A DNA stretch of 64,000 nt from contig CM047425.1 in NCBI GenBank assembly GCA_026168455.1, positions 92,259,580 to 92,323,579 of the forward strand. Direction: 5' to 3'. The translations under genes and the position numbers were made by a program. This DNA comes from Theocolax elegans (Eukaryota; Arthropoda; Insecta; Hymenoptera; Cerocephalidae). Below the pieces are notes generated by a model that had not been told where the DNA came from, ran no database searches, and was given only the letters and a program-made list of their open reading frames with translations. Shown here in pieces: positions 49,425 to 62,600 of this stretch; positions within the stretch are counted from its first letter, which is position 1; each line of letters starts with the position of its first letter.

Positions 49425-50933
49425 CTATATACATGGAAAAATTTCAGTGAAAACGTGAATTATGCTAACGACTGCGCAATTAATGTATGAAAGTGTTTTG
49501 AGTAACTTCAATGAAGTTTTTACAAAAAAAATGTACAATTTGTTTTCTATCCTTAGTATGTTATAACATTTTTTACGAGTTTATGAAAGTTCAAGTGCGA
49601 AGATACTTGTGTTAAATGATGAAGAGAAAGTCAACAAAAAGGTTGGCTGAAAGCTTGCGGCGATATAGAATATACTGCATGAATAGATTTTTTCATCTTC
49701 ATTGTGATTATTTACTAAAGATCTTTATGTAATTAAGCCTTATACTTTGATCATTTTCAATTATCTCGTGGTAAATTTTTTTAAATTTACCTATACTTTA
49801 AAAATAGTTTTACAAATATTTATTATTACTTTCATTTTTTAGTACAATGATTGAATATTGATTATTGTTTCAAGATTAAATTAAAAGCATTTGTAAAAAG
49901 AATTTTACATTATTACTTAATTTGTTTTCTAGTGTAGCAATGAAGGAAGATATTTTTAGTTGTTTTATGTTTCAATTGTGATTCTTTGAGTGATTATAAA
50001 AGCGATATTGAAAACTTCTATTTGATAAAATGTACACACTGAGGTCATTGGCCTGCACGCAGTCGTCAAAAACATTCCAATTGAATATTCGACAATTCGA
50101 ACAGAGAATTAAAACAATTTAACTTCTATTATCAAACTAATAATATGTAAAATGATAAAATCTTTTCGTATAAATTCACGTATAAATGTTTTTTTTTCTT
50201 AACTGTAGAAAATTGCTTTCATAGTGAGAATAAGTGCTAGAAGAGCCGGAAATGATTTTATCGTTTGCGTTGAAAGTATATTTACTTGATACCGGAAGAA
50301 AACCATAAGTATTCTATGCAAGATTTAATTTGCTTAAATAAAAAAAACCATAAGTAAAAAATCTTCTATATCTATTAATTAATGTACTTCAATCGCATGA
50401 ATTTGTATATCTACATATAGAAACTTTCTCGATTGTGTATAGTCCTCACAAAGAAAATTTATAACAGTTTCATTGAAATATTAATGACTTGGTTAAATTT
50501 TTTACGTAATATTTTATTACTATTTACCATGGTTTATGCGAATAAATAAAAGATATATACGTTTACTTGGTATGAATAGAAAACAAAAGAAATATAATAC
50601 AACCATTATTTTCACTTTCGCAATTATCTAGTACGAAACCAAAAGTAGAGCATAAATATAAATTCATAGTTAAAAACGTTGAACTATAAACGCGAAGTAA
50701 AATTTGAAAATAATTCTACAAAAAAAGCATACTATTCCGAGACATGTACGGACACATTAACATGTTCTATATGAATAATACACAATCGAACAAGTCAAAG
50801 TCAAGATATGGAGCGTAAAACATAAATAAAACAAAAAAAAATAAACAAGTCATAAATGATGACGGTAGCGCCTCGCCACGGGGAAAAAAAGTAAGTCCGT
50901 CCTTAATGCGGTGAGTTTTCCGTTCACTCTCAC

Positions 50934-51170
50934 CTGCGCCGCCGCCGTTGCCGTTGCCATAGCATATTCCGATCTCTCTGGTGCAGCAATCTACGAGAAA
51001 GTTTCAAGGAAACGGGACCGCGTACACCAACAGCACGCGAGAATCGAAAGAGAGGGAGGGAAGCGCCAGGCTTGCTTGCACGCGAAAACGGAACTCTTTT
51101 AATCCACCCAATCGTATGGGCTTAACGCGCCATCGAGATAGAGACTACTCTCTTTTATACATATAGAGAT
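50934..51170 (-). promoter_or_regulatory. GC island, candidate first exon A of PAQR3
   Basis: Ends in a very good minus-strand donor, GCAG|GTGAGAGTG (GT at 50932-50933). The island is GCC-repeat- and CpG-rich. Donor-like GTAAGT and GTGAGT also occur on the plus strand (50891, 50911), so a divergent transcript is possible. Confidence 0.4.
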
Positions 51171-54100
51171 TGCCGATCAGATTTATGTGCTTATAGAGAG
51201 AATCGAGCTGACGTTGAAACTGTTGAATATATTATTACTTTCATATTAATACATGATGCTAAATCACAAATTGTAAAACCATATTTCATTTGATGTGTAG
51301 GACGATGTCCCTATATAATACCACATAATTTATTATTTTTATGAAAATATTGACCCAAAATGATTTATAAAACTTGAAGCCCGATAAATTATTACTGAAT
51401 TTCAAATTGATATGGACATTTTTGTACATTGATATTTAATAATCTTAAAATCGTTATATTTTTAAAATTATGTTAATTCTATAGATGCAGTATTCTATAT
51501 ATTCAATGAATTTCTTTCTTGTTTTTTACATTGCACAAAGCGTACTTTCAATCTGTATAAATCGAATCTCAATTAGCCTTCTTAATAATATAAAATATAG
51601 TTGGCTCATTGTCTATTCTTGCATAAAAAATTTACTTATTAAAACAAGTACAAATATTATATGTTGTTATGAGTCTATAATACATGAATTGTCTTATAAA
51701 TATAGAACAGATGTATATTATATGTAAACTTTACAAGCACCCAAATTGTTAATCTTACTGTATAAAAATATCAAATAATTTATATGCTTCAAAAATGTAT
51801 ACATATTAATATTTTAAAATTAAGACTAAAGTTGTAAATAATTCATCGACTGCTCTTAATTTCTGCTACAATATTTAAAATCGTATTAACTAGAATTTAA
51901 ATGTAAATGTGAGAGTTGGAGATAAGCTATCTACAGTTTAATAACATATATATATATATACTTGCTAGCATCGAATTAATGATCAAACTTCCTGTAAAAC
52001 AGTTAATAAACAGTTGCTATAAGTAAAACTGTCCACAGAGATACTCACAGAAAAGATAGGTCAAGTACTTAAAATATACACTCTGCAACCGAAATTCGCC
52101 GAATGATGTTTAAAATTATTATATTTATGTTAAATTAACTAAAGTTAGTATAGTTAATATTAAAAATGTATATTGTTGTCGTACTGTAAGGAAGTTACAA
52201 TACATTGACTACCTTAAGAGTGGAAAAAGAGATAAGGAAACAGAGTCTCTTCCTTCTTTCACCAAATTCAATTCACTTATACACCGTACCTATTAAAATT
52301 TCACTGGCTATAACTTTACACTAGTATTTCGCAAGCTTGAAAATAAACAGCGAACAAGTTCTAGAAACGTCGAAACTTAGTTTGTTTATTAATTCAGCAA
52401 TGTGCAATAATTCTTTGCTTCGGATACCCAAAATTTTGAAAGCATCTCCCTCCAATTTAAAATGTGTATCGTATCACATATTTGATAACCGATTACAAAA
52501 TATTCCTGATTAGTGTTAACTAATTAACTTTTTAATCGTAAATCAGTGTAAATGTGTGCTTGCAAATTTAAGAGATGTAACAGTGTATTTAATTTAAACA
52601 TTAATATTAAAAATTACAACGCTGTGAATACGTAAAAAAGCTTCCATTGTGAAAAGAAGAAGCAAAATATACAATACAAGTCCAATTTTATTGACTGACT
52701 TTAGTTAAAACTAATGAATTAGTTAAAAGAGTAAATACATAAAGCTTTAGAATAATAGCTAAACTTGTTGCATTTACTTATTTACGGCAAATGATTTTTA
52801 ACAGCTGTGCAGTATTATAAAAACAATGCAATGGCAATGCCATCAGTGCTATGGCTCCCACCGTAAGTAGAAAAAAATAAACTCGATGATTGTGTAATAT
52901 AAATGCGACGTATATTATGCTGTATATAACATACTATATTCGCGAGAGTGTGCGAAGACAAACCTTGACAAAGGCCTTTGTATCCATTGGAAGCCGATTA
53001 CTGGGGTACGTACCGGTCGATCGTACGTAGAGCACGTGGTTATATTGTCTTTCTATTCCACGCTTTTATCTACACTTTATTCATTTAAAATTAAACATTA
53101 TTAAATATATAATATTTACGTACGCATTTAATTGTAAATAAAAAGTATTAAATTGTTATTAAAATGTTGGTCCACACAAGTAGAATTTAACCAGATAGGT
53201 ACATTGTTTAATACGTTAAAATTTACATATATATATATATATATACATTCCGTTTATTATTTCAGTATTTTCATTAAAAATAAGTTTTTCATTAAAAATA
53301 ATAGATCAAAAGGGTACGTCTTACTTTTAAAAGATTAGGTTGGCAGACATAAGGTACAGTAGAACGGACATTGAGTTTTTAATGGAAATTATACTGAACG
53401 TCGAGTCAGTGAACTGTAATATGTGCATTTAGACTACTTCACGAATCGATTAACGAGCACCGAGTTTTATCAACGAATACTGAGTTTGATTATTCAATAT
53501 CTTCTGCGAAATATACGTGTAGATTAATTATATTCCTGAATGACGATACCGACTTAATCAAATTTATTCACGCTGTGAATGTGTGAAGCACGTGCAACTT
53601 ATAATAACATTTATTTCATTCAATTAGGCAATTGTTATATATATATATACTTAAAAAGAAATTGAGATAAATGTGTAACCACGAATTTAGATTATAATTA
53701 GTGGAAATTAATGATTTAGACCTTTGTACTAAAATATTTATCTAAATGACGGGGGGGGGGGATGATAACGTGCCAGTTCCTGCAGTGTCTCCGTCTTTTT
53801 AACACTATCGTTGATATTCCGATAAATATAACTTGTTTGTATACTTTATAGTATAAGATATTAAATGTCTGGAAATTAAGTACTCGTACAAATATCGCTC
53901 TGCCAAAACCGAGATTTATGCAATTCAATTACCGAAAGGTCGACACGATCACCATTGCATAATTCATTCGTTTTTTCGTACAGGCACATAATTTTATTGT
54001 TTTTAAAGTTAATATCTTTATACGATATTAACAATTATAAAATGTTATAAATCAATCTAAAAATCGAATGTTAAACGTTGTACCTTGAAAGAATTTTTAA

Positions 54101-54184
54101 ATATACTAACCATCAATGAACTATAGAAGAAACACGTGACCTTTTTATGAAGAAAGGAAATTGAAAAAAAAAGAAGAAGAAAAT
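51171..54184. other. AT-rich stretch upstream of PAQR3
   Basis: TA runs near 51945-51960 and 53226-53245, and an 11-base poly-G at 53751-53761. No exon was recognised. Confidence 0.45.
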
Positions 54185-54256
54185 TACCGTACGCAATAAA
54201 AAAAACGCTATAAGCCGAGAAAGCCTTTCTAAAGACCTCGGTAGCGCGTTACGGTG
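54185..54256. ncRNA. Candidate structured RNA hairpin
   Basis: Three stacked pairings share one axis: ACCGTA with TTACGGT, CGCTA with TAGCG, and CCGAG with CTCGG, closing on a loop rich in A and T. It lies in a small GC patch in AT-rich DNA. It is not a recognised RNA family, and transcription is unproven. Confidence 0.3.
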
Positions 54257-55250
54257 CAATAAGCGAATCACCGAATCAACGGATTTCGAAAGTCGTCTGT
54301 CAACATTGTCTTGGATCCACTTTCATTTGTATTCATAAACAAAAAAATATTACTAATATTAAACATTTTGTCAAAATAACTCAAATATTTTTATTTCCAT
54401 CGGTATATGTTAATTAATGATTTATCGATTAAATAATAAATTTCAAGGTTTTCTATATTGTATACAGTATTAAGTGTATTTTCTGTTTCTTAATGATTAA
54501 AATATTTATAAAAAACAGTGTTTGATGTTATAACACGTACTGATAAATAATCACACTACCTATTTATTACACACAATGTATACGATTTAAGTATGTATAT
54601 ATATTTTTTATTATTTGTTATTGCGTAATTATAATTAAGCAAAACTCTCATTAGTAAAGTAAAAAATTGCAAATGAAAATTTATTTGGCCTTAACGAGGT
54701 AAGTGTTTTTAAGTGTATTTTTCTATGTTCGTATCTCCTAAAAAGTTAACCTGCAGACGAAGATTGTGCAATTAGCTATATTTATATTGCAACCTAACCG
54801 TGAGTTTCTTGTATAATTCTTATACACACAAACGTTTACCTTTTTATTTGAAAAGTATCAAAAAAGTTAATAGCTGGCGATGCGTCTATTTTAAAAATCT
54901 ATCACCTGCTATTACAAGCGAATAGCTTAATTAATTGTTATTTTTAAAATTAAATATAAAAATACATTGGATTTACCATGCGCAGCGTCAAAGCAAAAGA
55001 TCTTTGAATCGTAGGAACTGAATATGACTTCGATTCAAGGAATCACAGTTCGTTACGTAACGGAAGAAGCTAATCGAACGATTCTTGGGCTAACATTAAA
55101 AAAAGGAAAGAATAAGCACTTGTTCTCCGTATACCAAAATTATTCGAAATAAATTAACATAAGCTAATAAGTTGAAAGAAATTGCGTTAGACTAATGTGT
55201 ACATCGATTATGATCGCCCGTAAATCTTGATAATAAAGAGAAAGCAGCTT
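54257..55250. other. AT-rich stretch
   Basis: No gene or repeat was recognised. Confidence 0.4.
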
Positions 55251-55258
55251 CAACTCAC

Positions 55259-55780
55259 CAGTGCGTATTTAGATACGACCAAAAATCGGTAAAGATCGAC
55301 CAGCCGATTCTAACACTCGAGTGTACGTGTGCGTGTGTACGTATATTACTTGTACGTGTGATGGTACATCGATCAATTTCGCGAAATTTTATCGGCGTCG
55401 AGACATCTTTGCGGGCTCTCTCTCTCGCTCGCTCTGGCTCTCTCTCTCTCTCTCTCTCTCTCTCGGTCTGTCGCGTTTACTGCGCACGAGGTGAGCCTAC
55501 AGCTCTACGGAGAGGCCGGCGCGACCGAACGTTACGAGGTGATCGCTGGCACTGAGGAGAGCGCGCGCTTAAGAAAACCACCGGCGGCCACCGCGCTCTC
55601 GGATCGGTTACGGACTTTACTTACGCTTATACGTGTATACGTGCAACTTGTTTATGTGTATACGTATGCATGGACCTAGCGAGCGGCGACTTCCTTTCTT
55701 TCTTAACTCGAGGTGTTTTAAGCTATCCGGATGGCCAGGTGAAATTTCGTTCAAGGATGAGGTGCAGGTGGCGTTTAGAC
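55259..55780 (-). promoter_or_regulatory. CpG/CT island, candidate first exon B of PAQR3
   Basis: Its left edge is a minus-strand donor, CACTG|GTGAGTTG (GT at 55257-55258). A (CT)n run lies at about 55437-55464. CpG-rich sequence to about 55600 is typical of an insect promoter region. The plus-strand frames here have no known domain. Confidence 0.4.
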
Positions 55781-57030
55781 GTCAGCGGCTATTGCAGTTT
55801 GTTAACCCTATATGTATATATATATATAACTATTGCGTGGACTATTCTGTCACGTATCGTGTATACACTCCAATCTCTAGCTCAAGTATTATTTGCGTTG
55901 ATTTGTTGCACATCGTACATTTAGTTTAATTCAATTAAATTATTGATGCGAGGTGGTTCCCTACATTTTTTTATCAGCAGTTATCTAAGTCGTTCATTGA
56001 TTATCATTTCGCTACTATTAATCTGTTTTCTCCTCTAACTGGTACTCATCGTTCTTATATTACCAAATTTATTTTTTAAGATTAATTGCTATGAGCCGAA
56101 ACAATAATATATACTAAATATATATTTCGATATGAAGTCGAGCTTTCAAATTTGACAAAACGTAATTTGTCATTCAAGTTACAAGAAAGAAATTAGCAGT
56201 CATATTTTCAAAATATATTTATGCTCATAAAATCAATTGTATAAACAATCTTTTCAAATTGTCAAACAACTACAATGTGAGTTTCAAGGGAATTTAATTT
56301 TAAATATTCGTTTTATTATGTTTATGTACCTCATGTACAAATAGACACGTACACATCCGTCGTAGCTGAATTGCATTATATTATATTCTGAAATTAAAAT
56401 AATGTAAAATAATATTGTTTGATATCTTCATAATACTTTTATGGTAAGTAATTTAAAAACTATAAAAAAATATTTAATATAAGAAATTACTTGACCAAAT
56501 AAACTTAGATTCATATTTGGTCTTAAATTTATTAACCTATATAGCATCGTTGAAATTCTTCTTTTCAATTAAAGTTCTGAATATAATCATAATATAAATT
56601 TGAAATATAGGTTTTGATAGTAATTAACACGATTATCACATTACTGCTATACTGGCATTAAATGTAAATATCTTATATTATACATTCTGTGCTTCTAAAT
56701 AGATATATTCCAGAAAACTTTTATTCAAGACATAAAGTGGTGGTGAAAGAGTAGGACTACATTTCTCTTTTCGTTTCTTTTTCTTCGTTTAATATACTCA
56801 CTGCCACTCGTTGCTACAGAATTTTAAAAGTGACAAATACGTCTCTTACTTCGTACGCGCATATACGTACGCGATAGAATTAGCAGCAGGATAAAAAAAT
56901 AACTACAAATATACCTTAGAAATTATTATTACGAGCTTAAAATAATAAAAAGAAGACGTAAATCCGAAATAACTTTCACTCTTATTAAAGTGAAAATACG
57001 AACAATGCATTTACTTCACTCGAATAGCAA
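55781..57030. other. AT-rich stretch
   Basis: No gene was recognised. Confidence 0.4.
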
Positions 57031-57420
57031 GAGTGGCAATGATATTTTCTCTGGCCGCGTGTCAGTTTGTAGAAAATCAAAGGAATCACGTAAGAGATCG
57101 GCAAATAATCTACCTCTCCGATTCTGCTAGAATCTAACGTCTTTTAGGCAATAATTCCGAGTTATAGAAAATACGAACACGCGAGCGTATAGATCGTAAC
57201 GCGTGCTGGCGGTCTTTCGCCTTGCGTCAGCGTCACTCTCACCTTTTCACGATAGTTTGCTATATAAAACACAGGTATACGTATACATATATATATCTAC
57301 ACATCTGTCTGTCTATCCGTGTGTGATTCTCGCATCTCTCGAGGTGAACGGCGTCTTTTTCGGTTAGGAAGTAGGAAATAAGCGAAAGTGCCTCGGTTCA
57401 CTGGACGATGGGACACGATG
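57030..57420. promoter_or_regulatory. CpG-rich island, candidate first exon C or promoter
   Basis: It contains a minus-strand donor AAAAG|GTGAGAGTG near 57240, sharing GGTGAGAGTG with the island at 50934, and a plus-strand TATATAAAAC motif near 57260. Transcription in either direction is possible. Confidence 0.3.
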
Positions 57421-59078
57421 ATCGAATGCCAAGTTTAACGTGTTATGTATTATGGATGCATAGATAAGAACTATTAGTTGCCACGAAATAAACACAGTTT
57501 TCTTTTAAAAACGTGCGGAGGTATATTTCGAAATTTCCTAATTATGTTATTGGCGTAACGTGATTTCATTAATTTTAGTCGAACAGATATGGGAAATTTA
57601 TTTAAGATACGTTTAAGTGCCGGTTATACGGTGGTTTACGTGTTTATAGGTATTATATTGTGCGCTCTGAATGATTATAATATATCTTCAATCAACATAA
57701 TTTAATTTATAAATGTGTATTTTTTTGTTTTTAAGGCTATTTAAAACTATTAGGTACTGATTTGTATTAAATTTAATCAGAATTATATAAATACAAAAGT
57801 TGTGTGTTATGGTAAGATACTGCACTCTCAAAGTTTAAAAATATTTCATAACAAATTATATTTCTTTAAAACATAGTTATATTATAAAAAAATAAGAGCC
57901 CATTATATGTAACAAATTAAGTATTTTATTCACAGTATATGTTAGTTATATATATGTAGGTTGAATGTCCTAAACTCGATGATACATAAATACTGATAAA
58001 CCTAGAAGGATTATAATGAAAACTATATTAAACAAGAAAAATAACCATATAAAATGTCATCTGATTTATAGAAACAAAAAAAAATGGATACTAAAATATA
58101 ATAATAAATAAGAGATAATAAATAAAATTACATAAATATAATATGCATATCTGAAAAGGAGATGTTACTCTAAATATATAAATTGTCATTTAACAAAATA
58201 TTTAAGTTGTTTTCATTAAATAAATCAATAATATAAATAATCAAATATAAAACTATGGTTAATGTTTAATATATAATACTCATATTATAAATCAGTCTTA
58301 ATTAAATTAGAAATTTCGAATGATTATTCACCTTTGTTTCTACAGGTAATTGGTATAAACATCTGTTATTTTATCAACTATATTATAGCAAAGCATGTGT
58401 GGAAAAACAATTTGAAATTTTATAGGAATGGTGAAATTGAAAATTTTAATCATATACTGTAAAATGCCAAACTCCAACTTTCATTGTACAAGAGATCTTG
58501 AAGTAGGTGCTTTCCATTCAACATATACATAGATATGTATTCGTACTATGTATTTTACATATTTTCATAAAACTTACATATTTGTTTTTAATGCGTTTCT
58601 GTCAAGTGGTAGAAGTTAAATCAATTATTTAAATTTTTATTAAATATATTATTTTTTAATATCTGTTCTCTAAAAGTTCCACTGTCCATATAGTAAGGAA
58701 ATTCTATACAGCCTTCTGAATTAAAATTAAGCTGTACGTAGAAAAACTATCGTGACAATTTCTTTATAAAATTTTGTTAACCAAAAAATATTCTTATTCG
58801 TATTAGATACAATTAAATTAGACATCTTAAATTTATTAACGAAAAGTATTCACAATTGTGCAATGGTAATAAAAACAAATTATTTATTTTTCAAAGTGCA
58901 ATTAAATTTTTCATTTATAATAAGTTGTACTACATATTCAAGCTATACATTAATATTATTTTCAAGTTTAGCACAAAAAAGTAGAATGAATCAACCATTA
59001 GATATGTAGCACGTAAGGAAATATAATAATTATTATTAACGTGTAGTTTTTTTTTTAACTGAAATAATTATGCAAAAG

Positions 59079-59161
<83 letters not shown>

Positions 59162-62100
59162 TAAAATGTTTGTCCATATATAGAACAAAATTATTAATGA
59201 GTATGTGAACTAAAATATTTATAATTGATTATAAGAATTTAAATGTACGAGTGTCTATATACTATTGATTCACTATTACAAAAATTAATTCTGATTATAT
59301 TCAACAATTACTAATGAATAATGAATTTAGAACAGCCAATTAAGATGACCCTTTTCTATAAAAAAAATTATGAGAAAGAGTTATATAACATACAATTCCT
59401 AATTTTTAATGTGATGAAAATGACACAGTTAAATGATTACAAACTTACAATAACGTTTTTCTAATTGTATCTACGAATTGAAAAAATGATTTATTTTCAA
59501 ACGTTAATGCTCATGTAATTAATATTAGTTATATAGTAATAAATAAAAATATCCAATTAATGCTTTATTATAATAATGAATTATATACATTATTATTAAC
59601 CAATTAAAATTCATCAACAATTTTACATATCATTATATATAAGAATGAATACATTTTATGTATTATATATTAATACGAAATATTGTTTATCACTTAAGTC
59701 TTATTTTAAAACTCATTTAAAATTATTGAATTGAATTATTTTAAAAAGAAATGCTATAAATCAATGCAACATTAAAACCAAACTGATATCAATTTTAACT
59801 ACAAACCATGTAGGTAAGCTATGTAAACTTATATCAATGAGTTACAAGCTCGAGAAAAAGCTCGGTTGGATTGAAATTTGCTACATGTACAGTAAATTTT
59901 TAAAACCATAAGTATATTTTAATTCATTTATTTATGAAAAAATATACTTGAAATCTTATAAAAATACTGTTTGTATAAAATACAAAAAATCGCTTACAAT
60001 TGCAAATTAATATCATTCAGTGGAAATATAATTTATTAATTATATTATACTTGTACTATCTAATTATACGATATATTCGCAATATAGTTAACGAATTACC
60101 GTAGTTCTTTGGAACTTTAATGCACGCTTACTTATATAGCTGTATATTTGTATACGTCTATGCATTGACGATACGTATATCTAATATTAATGTAATAAGT
60201 TCTATAATAACAAAATGTAAAATTTAATTTTACATTTTAATGACATTGTACAATGAGTAAAATAATAACCCTATATGTCATTAAGCCTATCAGTGAAGAA
60301 TATAAATTTATTGATTAAAAATTCTCCAGTATAAATTTAGAATTAAAATTTGGATATTAATACATATTGAAATTTTGAAATTAAAATACTTAATTAGATT
60401 TATCCGAAAAACATTTGTCCTTTAACTTTCACAAACAGATAACAATTAAATATTTTCGAATTCATCTGAGAACAAATAATAAGCCACAACTATTTCTTTA
60501 CAATACGCAATATATATAGTAGAGTTTTTCGTAAATAATGTGACACAGTGAAAATGTTTATAAATGTTTCTCGGCAAATATTTGTTATATTATAAAATTT
60601 GTTTAAAAAATTATCATAGTTAATTGAATCGTTTACAAAATTCTGAATAAAAAAATTAATATAATTGCAAATACCTTATAATCATAATGAAAGTTATTCA
60701 GAAACGAAAAAACAATTTGTTACGAAAAGCCATTCTTTTGATTTTAACAAACTTTTGCAGTATATAGACGTTTGTATATAGACCTGCTTATATAGTGAAA
60801 TTAAATGTATATATATTAGAGCTTTCACGATATTTGTATGCGATGGATAGAATGTAAATTTTTTGTTTTCCATTTCCTGAATTATACCGAATCAGTGAAT
60901 AAATCGACAATGCGACATAATCTGATTACGTAAAGAAATAACGATCGAATAAAACAGAACAACGCAACTCGGTAAATAATTGCAAGCCAATAAAACTTCA
61001 AACTACAATATTACACTTTTGTTAGCATCTGTTAAGTTCTTGTGAAGTCAATGTATGTATAATAACTTTGAAAATTACATCTCCTATTATTTTGAAATAA
61101 ACATCATTAACATTTTAGAACTAAATTATTAATTGTACATTTGTTTGAATAATTCAAGAAATTTGTTTTAATTAAAACGTGTACATGTAATATTTTAACA
61201 TTATTTAATTTGAATATAGCAAGAAAGTGTAATACTTATTTCATTATGCTCAGATTATTGAATATTATAGTATTTAATAAACTCTACATTAATCTTAACC
61301 TACAATATTTTGGATTATTAACTAAGCCATGAAATTTAATTACAGACTATTTGTAGCAAAATGTACTAAATGTACTATATTTAATAATTTTTTATGACGT
61401 TAATTTTATTCAATATTTCTTTTTAATTTTACGTATAGTGAATTTTATATTTATACAGTCATAGGATCTATCTATGAAGAACTTATCCTCACTCGGTTAT
61501 TTTTAAGATATTTTTAAGTTTTTTAAATATCAATAAACTTGTTGCACAAGTCGCAAATAAAATAATAATCATATTTAAAATCTGAATTAAACGTTTAAAA
61601 CCTATTAATTTACTAGAATACGATCATCTCATTGAACATTTTTTAATTTTATTTCATGTTAATAGTGCAGTAATTTATTAATTCTAGAGGAAATTAATTT
61701 AATTGAAATAAATATATTAAGTTTTAAAAGGAAGTTTCGCACAACTCTCGATTATTTTATACTGCTTTCAGAGATAAACATTTTAAACGGATATGTAAAA
61801 CTCAATGATACTATTGTAATCAACTGTTTACTTGATGCAAGTAAAATTTACTTGCCTGCAGTAATTTTTTTTCAATGTATTAAATTCCGTAATTTGACAT
61901 ACAGTACAATTCAATTTTAATTGCAGTACAATTTTTAATTTTATCTAATGTACAAAAGTGCATTATTGTTTTTTAATTTGCTTCGATGGTAAAAAATGTT
62001 ATGTACTATTTCAATAAATTATTATCTTCCTTCCCTTAAGATGTAAGATATGGCGTTCAGCTTGTTTTAAATCACAAGATATATTTCAACTATTATGAGT

Positions 62101-62600
62101 AGAGTTTGTAAAGAAATTTCTAGATAGATAATTTCACGTCAATACTTGTTTCCATTTAATCACCAAATCATGAACATATTCTCAAAGTTAATAAATGTCT
62201 ATTTCAAATTAGTAAGAAATATTCATTATATGTCTGTCAGTTTAACGAGTTTATACTTAACTATGAAATCAAGATTAAGAACATATAAAATAATAAATAA
62301 TGTGGAAATCATAATTTTTGTCATTTTATATAATTATATTATTTGTCGACGAGATCTGTACTTGAATTATTCCATCGTATACATTGTTAACGAATCAACA
62401 AAAAAATTATTAGTTTTTAAATGATGTATAAATAGAAATAATAATACTAAACATTTTTCATATAATGTAATCATTAAATTAAATATGCTTATCATGTACT
62501 GAGATAGAGTAAGAAAACAACAAAAAATTGGCTAAAATAAATGGAAAAACTCGTAAAAACGTCTACAAGAGTAGAAGCAGCATACGCTATTAAATAGTAA
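57421..62600. other. Long, nearly featureless AT-rich DNA
   Basis: The only distinct element is the TA microsatellite at 59082-59159. No exon, inverted-repeat element or RNA gene was recognised. Confidence 0.5.
59082..59159. repeat. (AT)39 microsatellite
   Basis: 78 uninterrupted bases of alternating A and T, which can extrude as a cruciform. Length in the real genome may differ because such tracts assemble poorly. Confidence 0.97.
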
